Positions 55,456 to 63,384 of a stretch of DNA of 64,000 nt are shown here, in pieces. The notes beneath the pieces are model-generated. The model was not told the DNA's origin. It did no database searches and saw only the letters and a program-made list of their open reading frames with translations. Origin of the DNA: Subtercola lobariae (GTDB lineage: Bacteria; Actinomycetota; Actinomycetes; Actinomycetales; Microbacteriaceae); contig NZ_BMGP01000007.1 of assembly GCF_014640255.1 (NCBI RefSeq), forward strand, positions 176,699 through 240,698, given 5' to 3'. The stretch's first letter is position 1. Each line of letters begins with the position of its first letter. The position numbers and the translations under genes are program-made.

Positions 55456-57236
55456 CGAATTCCTTGCGTCTGTAACCACATCTCTAGTAAAGCCAATTGC
55501 CAGAGCGCATTCGACCCTAGGGTGGTTCTCGTTTCGTTCGGGGCGGCGAGAAGGCGTTGCACCGTGGCGTCGTCGAAAATACCCCGTTCGCGGGCGGCCG
55601 GGTCGCTGAGTGCCTCGCGCACGCGGTTCAGGTAGGGGCCCTCGAGCTGCCTGATGGCAGGCACCGGAAAGTACCCCTTCGTGCGATCGATGACCTCGTC
55701 GGGCACGATTCCGCGGCTCGCGCGCTTCAGCACGCCCTTTCCGCCGTCGGCGAGCTTCAGGGGTGGGGGGATTTTCCCCACCAACTCGACGAACTCGTGG
55801 TCGAGAAAGGGCACACGCGCTTCGAGGCCCCAGGCCATGGTCATGTTGTCGACGCGCTTCACAGGGTCGTCGACCAGCATGATGGTGGTGTCGTTGCGAA
55901 GCGCTGCGTCAACCGAGGTTTCGGCCCCAGGGGCGGCGAATTGCCGCCTGATGAACTCGGTCGGTGCATCACTGCCGAACATCCACTCGGGTGACAGCAC
56001 CGAACTCATGGCAGGCCAGCGTCGATCGAAGAACACCTTCGAGTAGGCCTCCACGGCGTCGTCGCGGGCAACGTCGGCGAGCGGGGGATACCAGTCGTAA
56101 CCACCGAGCACCTCGTCGGCGCCCTGGCCCGACTGCACCACCTTCACCGACTTCGACACGTCTTCGCTCAGCAGGTAGAACGCCACGCAGTCGTGGCTCA
56201 CCATGGGCTCGCTCATCGCGGCAACGGCTCCGTCGATGCCCGGCAAGAGGCGCGAACTGTCGATGGTGATTCGGTGGTGGTCGGTGCCGAACCGTTCGGC
56301 CACCAGGGTCGAATACTCGAACTCGTCGCCTGACTCGCCGCCCGCCGAATCGAAGCCGATGCTGAAGGTCGCGAGGTCTTTTTGGCCGGCCTCGGCGAGC
56401 AGGGCCACCACGAGGCTCGAGTCGATGCCGCCCGAGAGCAGCACTCCCACGGGCACATCGGCGACCATGCGGCGTTCGACCGCCGTGCGCAGGCTCTGGA
56501 TGAGCGCGTCTTGCCAGTCGCGTTCTGACCAGTCTGCGCGCGATTCGTCGCGGCTGAAGTCAGGGCGCCAATACACGTGGTCGCGGCTTTCGCCGTTCGG
56601 CTCGATCACCCGAACCGTGGCCGGCGGCAGTTTACGCACGCCGGTCAGAATGGTCAGCGGCGCCGGCACCACGGAATGGAACGTCATGTAGTAAGCGAGG
56701 GCTTCACGATCGATCGACGTGTCCGTACCACCGCCGGCCACTAGAGCGGGCAGAGTCGACGCGAATCGCAGCCGGTCACGGGTCTGGTCGAGGTAGAGTG
56801 GTTTGATGCCGAGCCGGTCGCGGGCGAGCACCAGTCGGCCACTCTCGCGCTCCGCGATGGCGAAGGCGAACATTCCCAGAAAGTGGTCGACGCAGTGTAT
56901 GCCCCATTCGGCATATGCCTTGCCGATGACCTCGGTGTCTGAAGTGGAGAAGAAGGAGTAGCCCTTGCCTTCGAGCTCTTTACGCAAGTCTTGATAGTTG
57001 TAGATGCAGCCGTTGAACGCCACCGTGAGGCCGAGCGGGGCATCGACCATCGGCTGGCTTCCGGCCGCGCTCAAGTCGATGATGGAGAGGCGCCGGTGGC
57101 TGAGCGCAACGGGGCCGTGCGCCCAGAAGCCGTCGCCGTCGGGGCCGCGGTGCACCATGCACGAGTTCATTCGGGCGACGGCGCCGACGTCGGCGCTGCG
57201 GGAGTCGAAACGGAATTCGCCGGCCAGGCCGCACAT
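55452..57236 (-). CDS. AsnO-like glutamine amidotransferase (asparagine-synthase family, NAGGN type)
   Basis: 594 residues from ATG 57236, so that the catalytic Cys is residue 2 (MCGLAGEFRFDSR). The class II glutaminase domain has RGPDGDG, LSIIDLSAAGSQPM and FNGCIYNYQ. The synthetase domain has the PP-loop LLSGGIDSSLVVALLAE near residue 258, and VVQSGQGADEVLGGY. The sequence is closer to the amidotransferase of the N-acetylglutaminylglutamine amide system than to ordinary AsnB. Such enzymes turn a carboxylate into an amide using glutamine. The start lies 1 nt after the stop of the ligase fusion gene, so the two are coupled. Confidence 0.88.
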   Translation of the reverse strand: MCGLAGEFRFDSRSADVGAVARMNSCMVHRGPDGDGFWAHGPVALSHRRLSIIDLSAAGSQPMVDAPLGLTVAFNGCIYNYQDLRKELEGKGYSFFSTSDTEVIGKAYAEWGIHCVDHFLGMFAFAIAERESGRLVLARDRLGIKPLYLDQTRDRLRFASTLPALVAGGGTDTSIDREALAYYMTFHSVVPAPLTILTGVRKLPPATVRVIEPNGESRDHVYWRPDFSRDESRADWSERDWQDALIQSLRTAVERRMVADVPVGVLLSGGIDSSLVVALLAEAGQKDLATFSIGFDSAGGESGDEFEYSTLVAERFGTDHHRITIDSSRLLPGIDGAVAAMSEPMVSHDCVAFYLLSEDVSKSVKVVQSGQGADEVLGGYDWYPPLADVARDDAVEAYSKVFFDRRWPAMSSVLSPEWMFGSDAPTEFIRRQFAAPGAETSVDAALRNDTTIMLVDDPVKRVDNMTMAWGLEARVPFLDHEFVELVGKIPPPLKLADGGKGVLKRASRGIVPDEVIDRTKGYFPVPAIRQLEGPYLNRVREALSDPAARERGIFDDATVQRLLAAPNETRTTLGSNALWQLALLEMWLQTQGIR

Positions 57237-57237
57237 G

Positions 57238-59970
57238 TCAGTTCTCCTTCTCGGCCGGAGTTGCACCGTCGGCGGTGGGTTCTTGTGCTGCTTGTAAATC
57301 TTGAGGGTCGGCGGCATCGCCGAGTGCCGGCGGCGGCGACGTCAGCCGCGTCACCATGATGGGCCCGGTTCGCAGCAGAGCATTCTCTTCGAGCGAGGCG
57401 TCAGGCCCGAGAATCCAGGTGTCTTTCGCGCCGCCGCCCTGCGACGAGTTCACCACCATGCTGCCGAGCGGGGCGACCCGCGTCAGCGCCAAGTCGGCAA
57501 CGGTCGCATCACGAGGGCCGGTGCCGCGCACGTAGACGAAGGCACGCAGATCGACGTGACGGGGCTCGAGCGCGACTCCATCGAAGGTGGGCAGCGACGA
57601 GAGCGCAACCAGCTCTTGGGCGACCCAGATGGTGGGGTTCGCGGCGATCTCGCTGCGCCGTTCGGCGACCTGCGATGCCGGGGCAGCCGGGCCGATGAGC
57701 ACTCCGCGCCCGCCTTCGCCGTCGACCGGTTTCGTGACGAGTTCGCCCACGCGCTCGAGCACGATGCGCCTTTCAGACTCGTCGCTCGTGCGGTAGGTGG
57801 GAACCGATTCGAGCAGTGGCCGCTCGTTGAGGTAGTAGGCGATGAGATCGGGAATGTTGCAGTACATCGCCTTGTCGTCGGCGATTCCATTGCCTGGTGC
57901 ATTCGCGAGAAACACACCGCGTTCGGCTGCGACGCGCATGATCTCGGCACCGATGGGCTGGCCTTGGCTGTCGGTCAGGTCGATGAGCTCGGGGTCGAGT
58001 CGTAGGTAGAGAGCATGGATGACCGTGCCGGTGCTCTTCTCGATCACCGAAGGTACTGACGCTGTGCTCCCCGAGTCCTCAGCAGGCCAGACCACCTCGA
58101 GGTCGTCGGCCGACACGAGCAGAAGCCCTGCGCCTTCGGCCAGCCGCGAATGCTCGAACCAGGCCGAACTGGTCGGGCCGCTCGAGAGCAGCGCTGCTGT
58201 GGTGCTTGATCCAGGCTCGTGCAGAGTTGCGGCACCCCCGGCGAGAAGCGTTTCGCGCAAGTGAACGAGCGCCGAGTGCGGGTCGAGCAGGCCGCCCGGG
58301 CGGGGTAAGTCGGGCACCGTTGCATCCATCAGCCTGCGTGCAGCCATGGCATACGCCGCGCCGCTCGGTGCACGGAGGTTGTCTTCGAGTACGCGCCAGC
58401 CGCCGAACTCGTTGCGCACCAGGTCGAAACCCATGATGGGCGCGCGCACGACGCCGGGCGGAATCAGCGTGGCTTCTTCGCGCCAGCCGGGGGAGTCGAA
58501 GATGTTGGCTGGCATCAGGCCGTCGGCGATGATGCGCTGTTCGCCGTAGACGTCTTGCAGAAATGCCTCGATGGCGCGGGCGCGCTGGGCGAGACCGGCG
58601 CCGAGTTCGGCCCATTGATAGGCGCTGATGAGGCGCGGAAAGAGGTCGACGTCGAAGCTCTGCATCTCGCCGTTCACACCGAAGGTGAGGCCTTCGCCGT
58701 CGGTGAATCCGGTGCGCGAATTCTCCCGTTCGAGCAGTTCGGAGGGCGGCAGCGAGCGGTAGAAGTCGATGATGTCGTGGTAGGCGGGCCGCGGCATCGA
58801 GCTGGGGCCGACTGCTTCGTCGCCCGCCCGGTTGCGATACGAACGCATCGCCGAAACCGAGGGAGCTGTGCCGTGCGCGGGGCCGTGCGTCTCTTGCACC
58901 ACGAGTTCGACCACGTCGCGCAGCTCACCACGCTCGGCAAAAGCCGCACGCTGGCGGTCGGCCGAGTTGCCGCGGGCCAGGGTGAATTCGCTGAGTTCGC
59001 GCACCTCGTCGTAGTCGCCGAGTTCTTCGAGCTGAGGCCTGAGCCGCGACACCAGATCACGAACGGCCCACGCTGCCGGAACAGGCCTCGGGTGAGAGGT
59101 GCCGTCGAGTAGTTGCCCCGAGAGCCCGCCCCGTGCCGCTTGCCACATGGCAGCGCGGTGAAGGGGAGCCCGCAGCAGGGTGGCGGGCACACCGGCTTCG
59201 ATGTCGATTTCGGCGGCCCGCACTGAGGCGCGAAAGAGGCCTGCGATAAGTATGGCGTCGTCGATGATGGGGCAGGCGTCGCACACCCGCAGCTCGAGGG
59301 TGGGCTCGTGTGCCGACGGTCGCACGTCGAAGTATGCCATCTTCGCGTCGGCGATGACCCCGCTGGCGATGAGGTCGGCGAGAAGCTCGTCGTATTCGGC
59401 TCCCGACTCGAGGTCACCGGTCGCGCCGGCGCTCGGCCAGCGTTGCCAGATGGTGGTGCGGATGCTCGCGTACCCGGTATCGTGCCCGTTCAGAAAGGGC
59501 GAACTCGCTGAGAGCGCGAGCAGAATCGGCAGGTCGCGAGACACTCGCTGCGCGATCTGAACGGCAAGGTCACGGTCTGAGACACCCACGTGAATCTGGG
59601 TGCCGCAGATGAGCTGCTCGTCGACGAGCAGACGGTACTGCTCCTGCATGCGGCGATACCGGCCGGTGGCGGTGAGTTCGAAGTCGGCGAAGTCGGAGTG
59701 CGGTGCGGTGCCTACGGCGGCCACTCCGAGGCCAAAGGCAGCGGCTTCGTCGATGAGGCCCTTGCGCAGTCGCACGAGTTCGGCCCGCAAGCCGGAAAGG
59801 GTCGACGTGACGGCCGTATTGGTCTCGACCGTTGTGCGCTGAATCTCGGCCGAATAGCTGCTTTGCGGCAGCCTCGACAGCAGCTGTGGTGCACGGGCCG
59901 AAAGCTTTCCGCTTTCGAGATCGATGAGATGCAATTCTTCTTCTGCACCGAGGGTCAACTCTGCACTCAT
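57238..59970 (-). CDS. Fusion: GCS2-type carboxylate-amine ligase + circularly permuted ATP-grasp
   Basis: 910 residues from ATG 59970. Residues 1 to about 375 are a glutamate-cysteine ligase type 2 (YbdK-like) domain: LGAEEELHLIDLESGK, LICGTQIHVGV, SSPFLNGHDTGYASIR, TLELRVCDACP. From about 390 to 885 comes a circularly permuted ATP-grasp (DUF404/DUF407): LISAYQWAELGAGLAQRARA, DDKAMYCNIPDLIAYYLNER, VTKPVDGEGGRGVLIGP, EPRHVDLRAFV, VNSSQGGGAKDTWIL. Both modules form amide bonds using ATP, so one polypeptide could make two successive ligations. TAGGTT ends 6 nt before the ATG, suggesting a leaderless operon promoter. The product is unknown. Confidence 0.92.
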   Translation of the reverse strand: MSAELTLGAEEELHLIDLESGKLSARAPQLLSRLPQSSYSAEIQRTTVETNTAVTSTLSGLRAELVRLRKGLIDEAAAFGLGVAAVGTAPHSDFADFELTATGRYRRMQEQYRLLVDEQLICGTQIHVGVSDRDLAVQIAQRVSRDLPILLALSASSPFLNGHDTGYASIRTTIWQRWPSAGATGDLESGAEYDELLADLIASGVIADAKMAYFDVRPSAHEPTLELRVCDACPIIDDAILIAGLFRASVRAAEIDIEAGVPATLLRAPLHRAAMWQAARGGLSGQLLDGTSHPRPVPAAWAVRDLVSRLRPQLEELGDYDEVRELSEFTLARGNSADRQRAAFAERGELRDVVELVVQETHGPAHGTAPSVSAMRSYRNRAGDEAVGPSSMPRPAYHDIIDFYRSLPPSELLERENSRTGFTDGEGLTFGVNGEMQSFDVDLFPRLISAYQWAELGAGLAQRARAIEAFLQDVYGEQRIIADGLMPANIFDSPGWREEATLIPPGVVRAPIMGFDLVRNEFGGWRVLEDNLRAPSGAAYAMAARRLMDATVPDLPRPGGLLDPHSALVHLRETLLAGGAATLHEPGSSTTAALLSSGPTSSAWFEHSRLAEGAGLLLVSADDLEVVWPAEDSGSTASVPSVIEKSTGTVIHALYLRLDPELIDLTDSQGQPIGAEIMRVAAERGVFLANAPGNGIADDKAMYCNIPDLIAYYLNERPLLESVPTYRTSDESERRIVLERVGELVTKPVDGEGGRGVLIGPAAPASQVAERRSEIAANPTIWVAQELVALSSLPTFDGVALEPRHVDLRAFVYVRGTGPRDATVADLALTRVAPLGSMVVNSSQGGGAKDTWILGPDASLEENALLRTGPIMVTRLTSPPPALGDAADPQDLQAAQEPTADGATPAEKEN

Positions 59971-59976
59971 TTTTTC

Positions 59977-59982
59977 AACCTA
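59977..59982 (-). promoter_or_regulatory. -10 box of the ligase-amidotransferase-peptidase operon
   Basis: On the minus strand TAGGTT is followed by GAAAAA and then the ATG of the fusion gene: TANNNT-N6-ATG, the leaderless geometry also seen at rpiB and proA. A weak AGG within the box is the only possible ribosome site. Confidence 0.5.
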
Positions 59983-60094
59983 GTGCGGCTGGGCCTCCTT
60001 CGCAGAATTACGGGGCAAATCCATGGGGAGTTGACAACTTCTGCGCGCGCTGACAGTGCCCTGGGGTGGCAGACTGAAACGATGAGGTGCTGGC

Positions 60095-60164
60095 GTGAGC
60101 GACGGTGAGCGACCGCGTGCGACCGCGTGCGACCGTTTGCGTCGGTGAACGACCGTGAGCGACG
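60095..60164 (+). repeat. Seven 10-bp tandem repeats covering the start of the alpha/beta hydrolase gene
   Basis: Units related to GTGAGCGACC/GCGTGCGACC repeat seven times in phase from 60095 to 60164; the last unit contains the GTG start codon (60155). The repeat gives several look-alike GTGAGCGA starts in different frames upstream of the real one. Confidence 0.75.
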
Positions 60165-61018
60165 CTGAAGAGCTGACGCTGGCCGACGGGCGGCGGCTTG
60201 CGTATTACCGGTTCGGTGACCCCGATGGGGCCGTGGTGGTGAACTGCCACGGCGGGTTGGTGAGCGGGCTCGACGTGGGGTTGAGCGATGCTGCAGCACG
60301 GGCATCCGGTATTTCGATCATTTCGCCGAACCGGCCGGGTATCGGAACGAGCGACCGCAAGTCGGGGCACGGCATTCTGAGTTGGGCGCAAACCGATCTG
60401 GTGGAGCTGGTCGACCGGCTCGGCATCGATCGGTTCACGGTGATGGGCTGGTCAGAGGGCGGGCAGTATGCGCTGGCGGCGGGGTACGCGTTGCCGTCGC
60501 GGGTCGATCGGGTGGCCGTTATTGCGGGCGCTCTGCCGCTGGATGATCCGTCGGCGTTCGGTGAGTTGAATGCGACGGATCGGCGGTTGTCAGGGTTGTC
60601 GCGGCGGGCTCCGCTGCTGGCGCGTGGATACTTTGCGACGAGCCGCATTCTGGCGGGGGCGTCGCCGCGGGTCGTGGCTCGGGTGGCGGCACGAACCATG
60701 TCGCGGGTCGACGCCGACATCGTAGAAGAGAATCACCAGTGGTTCGCCCAGTGCGTTGTCGATGCGGCTCGGGATGCTGCGGGTGCGGTCGACGAGTACG
60801 CCGCGTTCGTGGCGCCCTGGGGTTTCGAACTCGAGCAGGTGACGGTGCCGGTGGATGTGTATCAGGGCGACGACGACACGCTGATTCCGGCGCAGTGGGC
60901 GCGCACGATGGTGTCGCGGTTGCCTTCGGCGGTGCTGCATTCGTACCCGGGCGAGGGGCACTTCATTGCTGTGACGCGGCGCGCTGAGGTGTTGCGGGGG
61001 CTCGTGGCGTCGGTGTGA
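60155..61018 (+). CDS. Alpha/beta-fold hydrolase
   Basis: 287 residues from GTG 60155, chosen because SDAEELTLADGRRLAYYRFG then begins as usual for the family. The oxyanion loop is VNCHGGLVSG, the nucleophile Ser is in VMGWSEGGQYALA near residue 105, Asp is in YQGDDDTLIP, and His in YPGEGHFIAVT. It is a cytoplasmic hydrolase of unknown substrate. It is divergent from the ligase operon (184 nt between starts), so a functional link is possible but unproven. An in-frame upstream GTG at 60095 hits a stop after 17 codons. Confidence 0.88.
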   Translation: MSDAEELTLADGRRLAYYRFGDPDGAVVVNCHGGLVSGLDVGLSDAAARASGISIISPNRPGIGTSDRKSGHGILSWAQTDLVELVDRLGIDRFTVMGWSEGGQYALAAGYALPSRVDRVAVIAGALPLDDPSAFGELNATDRRLSGLSRRAPLLARGYFATSRILAGASPRVVARVAARTMSRVDADIVEENHQWFAQCVVDAARDAAGAVDEYAAFVAPWGFELEQVTVPVDVYQGDDDTLIPAQWARTMVSRLPSAVLHSYPGEGHFIAVTRRAEVLRGLVASV

Positions 61019-61050
61019 GGGGCGGGTGCGCGGCCGGGTCTGCGGTTGGG

Positions 61051-61440
61051 TTAGGTGTCGTATCGTGCGCTGGAGGCGCTCACGCCGATGATGAAGAAGA
61101 TGAAGACCACGTAAGCCAGAACGGCGAGAATCGCGAGAATGGTGAACGCGTAGCCGATGATGGTGCCCGCGAGTGCGATGCCTCGGCCCTGTTCGCCCGT
61201 GCGTTTGATCTGGCTGAGGGCGATGTGTCCGACGACGATGGCGCCTATCGGCACCACGAAGGCCAACACGAGCGCGACGATGGCGAACACATTGGTCGCC
61301 GCGGCCGCGGGGTACGGGTTCGGGGCGTATTGAGCCGGGGAGGCGTACTGCGCGGGCGGGTACTGGGCAGGCGAATACTGGGCGGGCGGGTATTGCGCCG
61401 GCGGATACGCATCTGTCGGGTTGGCGTTGGGGTCGCTCAT
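61051..61440 (-). CDS. DUF4190 membrane protein with PPAQY repeats
   Basis: 129 residues from ATG 61440, with AGAGAGGG upstream. The N-terminal cytoplasmic part is a Tyr/Pro/Gln repeat (YPPAQY repeated about five times). The DUF4190 region has two membrane helices, VFAIVALVLAFVVPIGAIVV and IIGYAFTILAILAVLAYVVF, with HIALSQIKRTGEQGRGIALA between them. It is a small membrane protein common in actinobacteria with unknown function. Confidence 0.88.
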   Translation of the reverse strand: MSDPNANPTDAYPPAQYPPAQYSPAQYPPAQYASPAQYAPNPYPAAAATNVFAIVALVLAFVVPIGAIVVGHIALSQIKRTGEQGRGIALAGTIIGYAFTILAILAVLAYVVFIFFIIGVSASSARYDT

Positions 61441-61578
61441 TGGGTTCTGCCCTCTCTGGCCACGTGCGTATTCGATCGAACTAGTCGCGATTCTAGTTGT
61501 ACTCACATGAAGATGCGGATCGATACGGCCGCGAATGACACTCGCGCGAGAGTTCGGTGCTGGCTCGATCAGTGGTCG

Positions 61579-63288
61579 TTAGAAGGGCGCGGCTCCTGGC
61601 GCGAGCGGTGATGGCGGAGAGCTCGCTGCAGCAGACGAGCAAGGTGATTGCGCGGGAGATGGTGGCGAAGTAACCGAAGTAACCGAAGCAACCGATGGAG
61701 GCGATGCGGGCGTGGTGGCATAGCGGCGGCCGGCGGGAGATTGCCAGTGCAGGGTTCGGGTGGCATCAATTGATACCGCCCAGGCGGTTTCGTGTTTCAG
61801 ATGATGGTGTTTCGGGCAGAGGTGAGCCAGGTTCGTTCGGGCGGTCGGGCCGTTGTCGGCCCAATCGATTGTGTGGTCGAGCTCGCAGCGGCGGGCTGAT
61901 CGGCTGCAGCCCGGGAAGCGGCAGGTTCGGTCTTCGATTTCGAGCGCCATTCGGAGGTCGGCCGGCGGCCGGTAGCGATCTCGGCCTACCGAGAGGGTGG
62001 CACCGGTTTCGGGGTGAGTCAGTAGGCGAACGAAGCTCGGCGCGTGTGCGGCGAGCTTGCGGGCCGTCTCGGCATCGATCGGGCCGTATCCGTCGAGCGA
62101 GGCGGGGGTATCGGCGTGGCCGAGAAGCGTCAGAACCGGAACGGTGACGATCACTGTCGGCACCAGAGAGCGGGGTTCGCCCGTGGCCGAGTCTCTGAGC
62201 AGCAGGTCGACGAGTACGTCGGATCGCAGCTGAGCGATGGTGCGCGCTTCGGTCTTCGGAATACCCTCGGCGCATGCATCCGGAGCGTCTTCACGTGCCG
62301 CGGGTGGCTGGTCGGCCAGGTGCTCAAGCGGGTTGGAGGCCGTGCCGTGCGCGGAGGGCGCCGTGGGAGCAGCGGGTGGGTGAGCGTCACGGAGGGAGCG
62401 CGCGAGTTGTTCGAGGGTGTCGTCGATTCGCACCGCGTCTACCGCCGGGAGGTAGTGGTGCAGCCACGCCATTCCGTCGCGGTCGGCTTCGAAGCAGACG
62501 CGGCGATCGCGGGCCGCTTTCTGTGCCCGGGTGACAAGCGACTCGGGGTGGCGACGCTCACGCTCGGCACGGGCTGTGCGCTCGAACTGCGCGGCCGTAG
62601 AGGTCAGGGCAGCCGGCAGGATGGCCGACTCGAAAGCAGTGCGGCTCTCAACGGGCAGTGACGTGGCGTGGTCGATGACCACTTGTGCGTGGCGGTAGCT
62701 GATCTCGCCAGCTCGGAGGGTCGCGAGCGTCTCGGGCAGCTCGGTTGCGAGTGCTTCGCTTTCGGTGATGAGGCGCCCCGCCGTGCTTTCTGGAACGCGC
62801 AGCGCGCACGCCAGCTCGGCCGTGAGTGCCCTACGCGCGAGTTCGGCACGCTTGGCCACCTTGATGCGAGTGGCGAAGGAGCTCTCGATGGGAGCCGAGC
62901 CGGGGAGCAGGTCACCGTCGTCGATGGGCACGAGGAACGACTCGTGTTACGTGGTCCACTGGCGAACTCGCTCGATGGCCGAGGCCCGGCGAGCGAACGC
63001 CTCAGCTATCTCAGCCTCGATGACCACGACGTCGTCGACCATGGCGCTGATGCTGTCAGCCATCCGTGCTGCTGGGGTTCGCTCGTCGGCTGCGCACACA
63101 CTGACCGGGTACACACTGACCGGGCACACACTGACCGGGCACACACTGGCTGCGCACACACTGACCGGGCACACACTGAACCGAATCACTTCGAACTCGC
63201 GCATGCGTGCGCATCGCAGAGCAATGGCGCCAGCGGGAGTCTCTGGCGAGTGGCCGAATGGCTGTGGGTGGAAGGGTGGTTGTGTCAT
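61579..63288 (-). pseudogene. DUF222/HNH endonuclease-like gene interrupted by an in-frame stop
   Basis: Two pieces lie in the same frame, separated only by TAA (62949..62947). The upstream piece ends AIERVRQWTT; the downstream frame continues HESFLVPIDDGDLLPGSAPI. The first piece holds a 15-bp repeat and the DUF222 start MADSISAMVDDVVVIEAEIA. The second holds the DUF222 body and the HNH motif CRFPGCSRSARRCELDHTID and HLCPKHHHLKH. DUF222/HNH genes are multi-copy in actinobacteria and linked to selfish DNA. The second piece could be translated alone from GTG 62931. I placed the start at ATG 63288 (GTG 63297 is an alternative). Confidence 0.8.
63095..63184. repeat. Six 15-bp tandem repeats in the DUF222/HNH gene
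   Basis: Units of CACACACTGACCGGG or close variants repeat six times from 63095 to 63184. In the coding frame they give five-residue repeats (VSVCP, VSVCA, VSVYP) in the N-terminal part of the DUF222 protein. The period is a multiple of three, so copy-number change keeps the frame. Confidence 0.9.
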
Positions 63289-63300
63289 GAGCTTCACTCA

Positions 63301-63328
63301 AGTATATTCGATTTCAGCCCCGAATCAA
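63301..63328 (-). promoter_or_regulatory. Sigma-A-type promoter of the DUF222/HNH gene
   Basis: On the minus strand TTGATT (63328..63323) and TATACT (63306..63301) are separated by 16 nt. Transcription would start near 63294, leaving almost no leader before ATG 63288. Confidence 0.7.
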
Positions 63329-63384
63329 CCGGGTAAGGTTCGAATATCAGTTCAATTCTCTGCACAGAAAGTAGCAATTCTTCC

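Noticed and set aside
61015-61611. 198-codon plus-strand frame over the DUF4190 gene
   Set aside because: It is antisense to the PPAQY repeats and two membrane helices of the DUF4190 protein and yields Gly/Arg/Val repeats typical of a shadow frame.
63095-63184. CRISPR-like array
   Set aside because: The 15-bp units abut with no spacers and sit in a coding frame; they are a simple tandem repeat.
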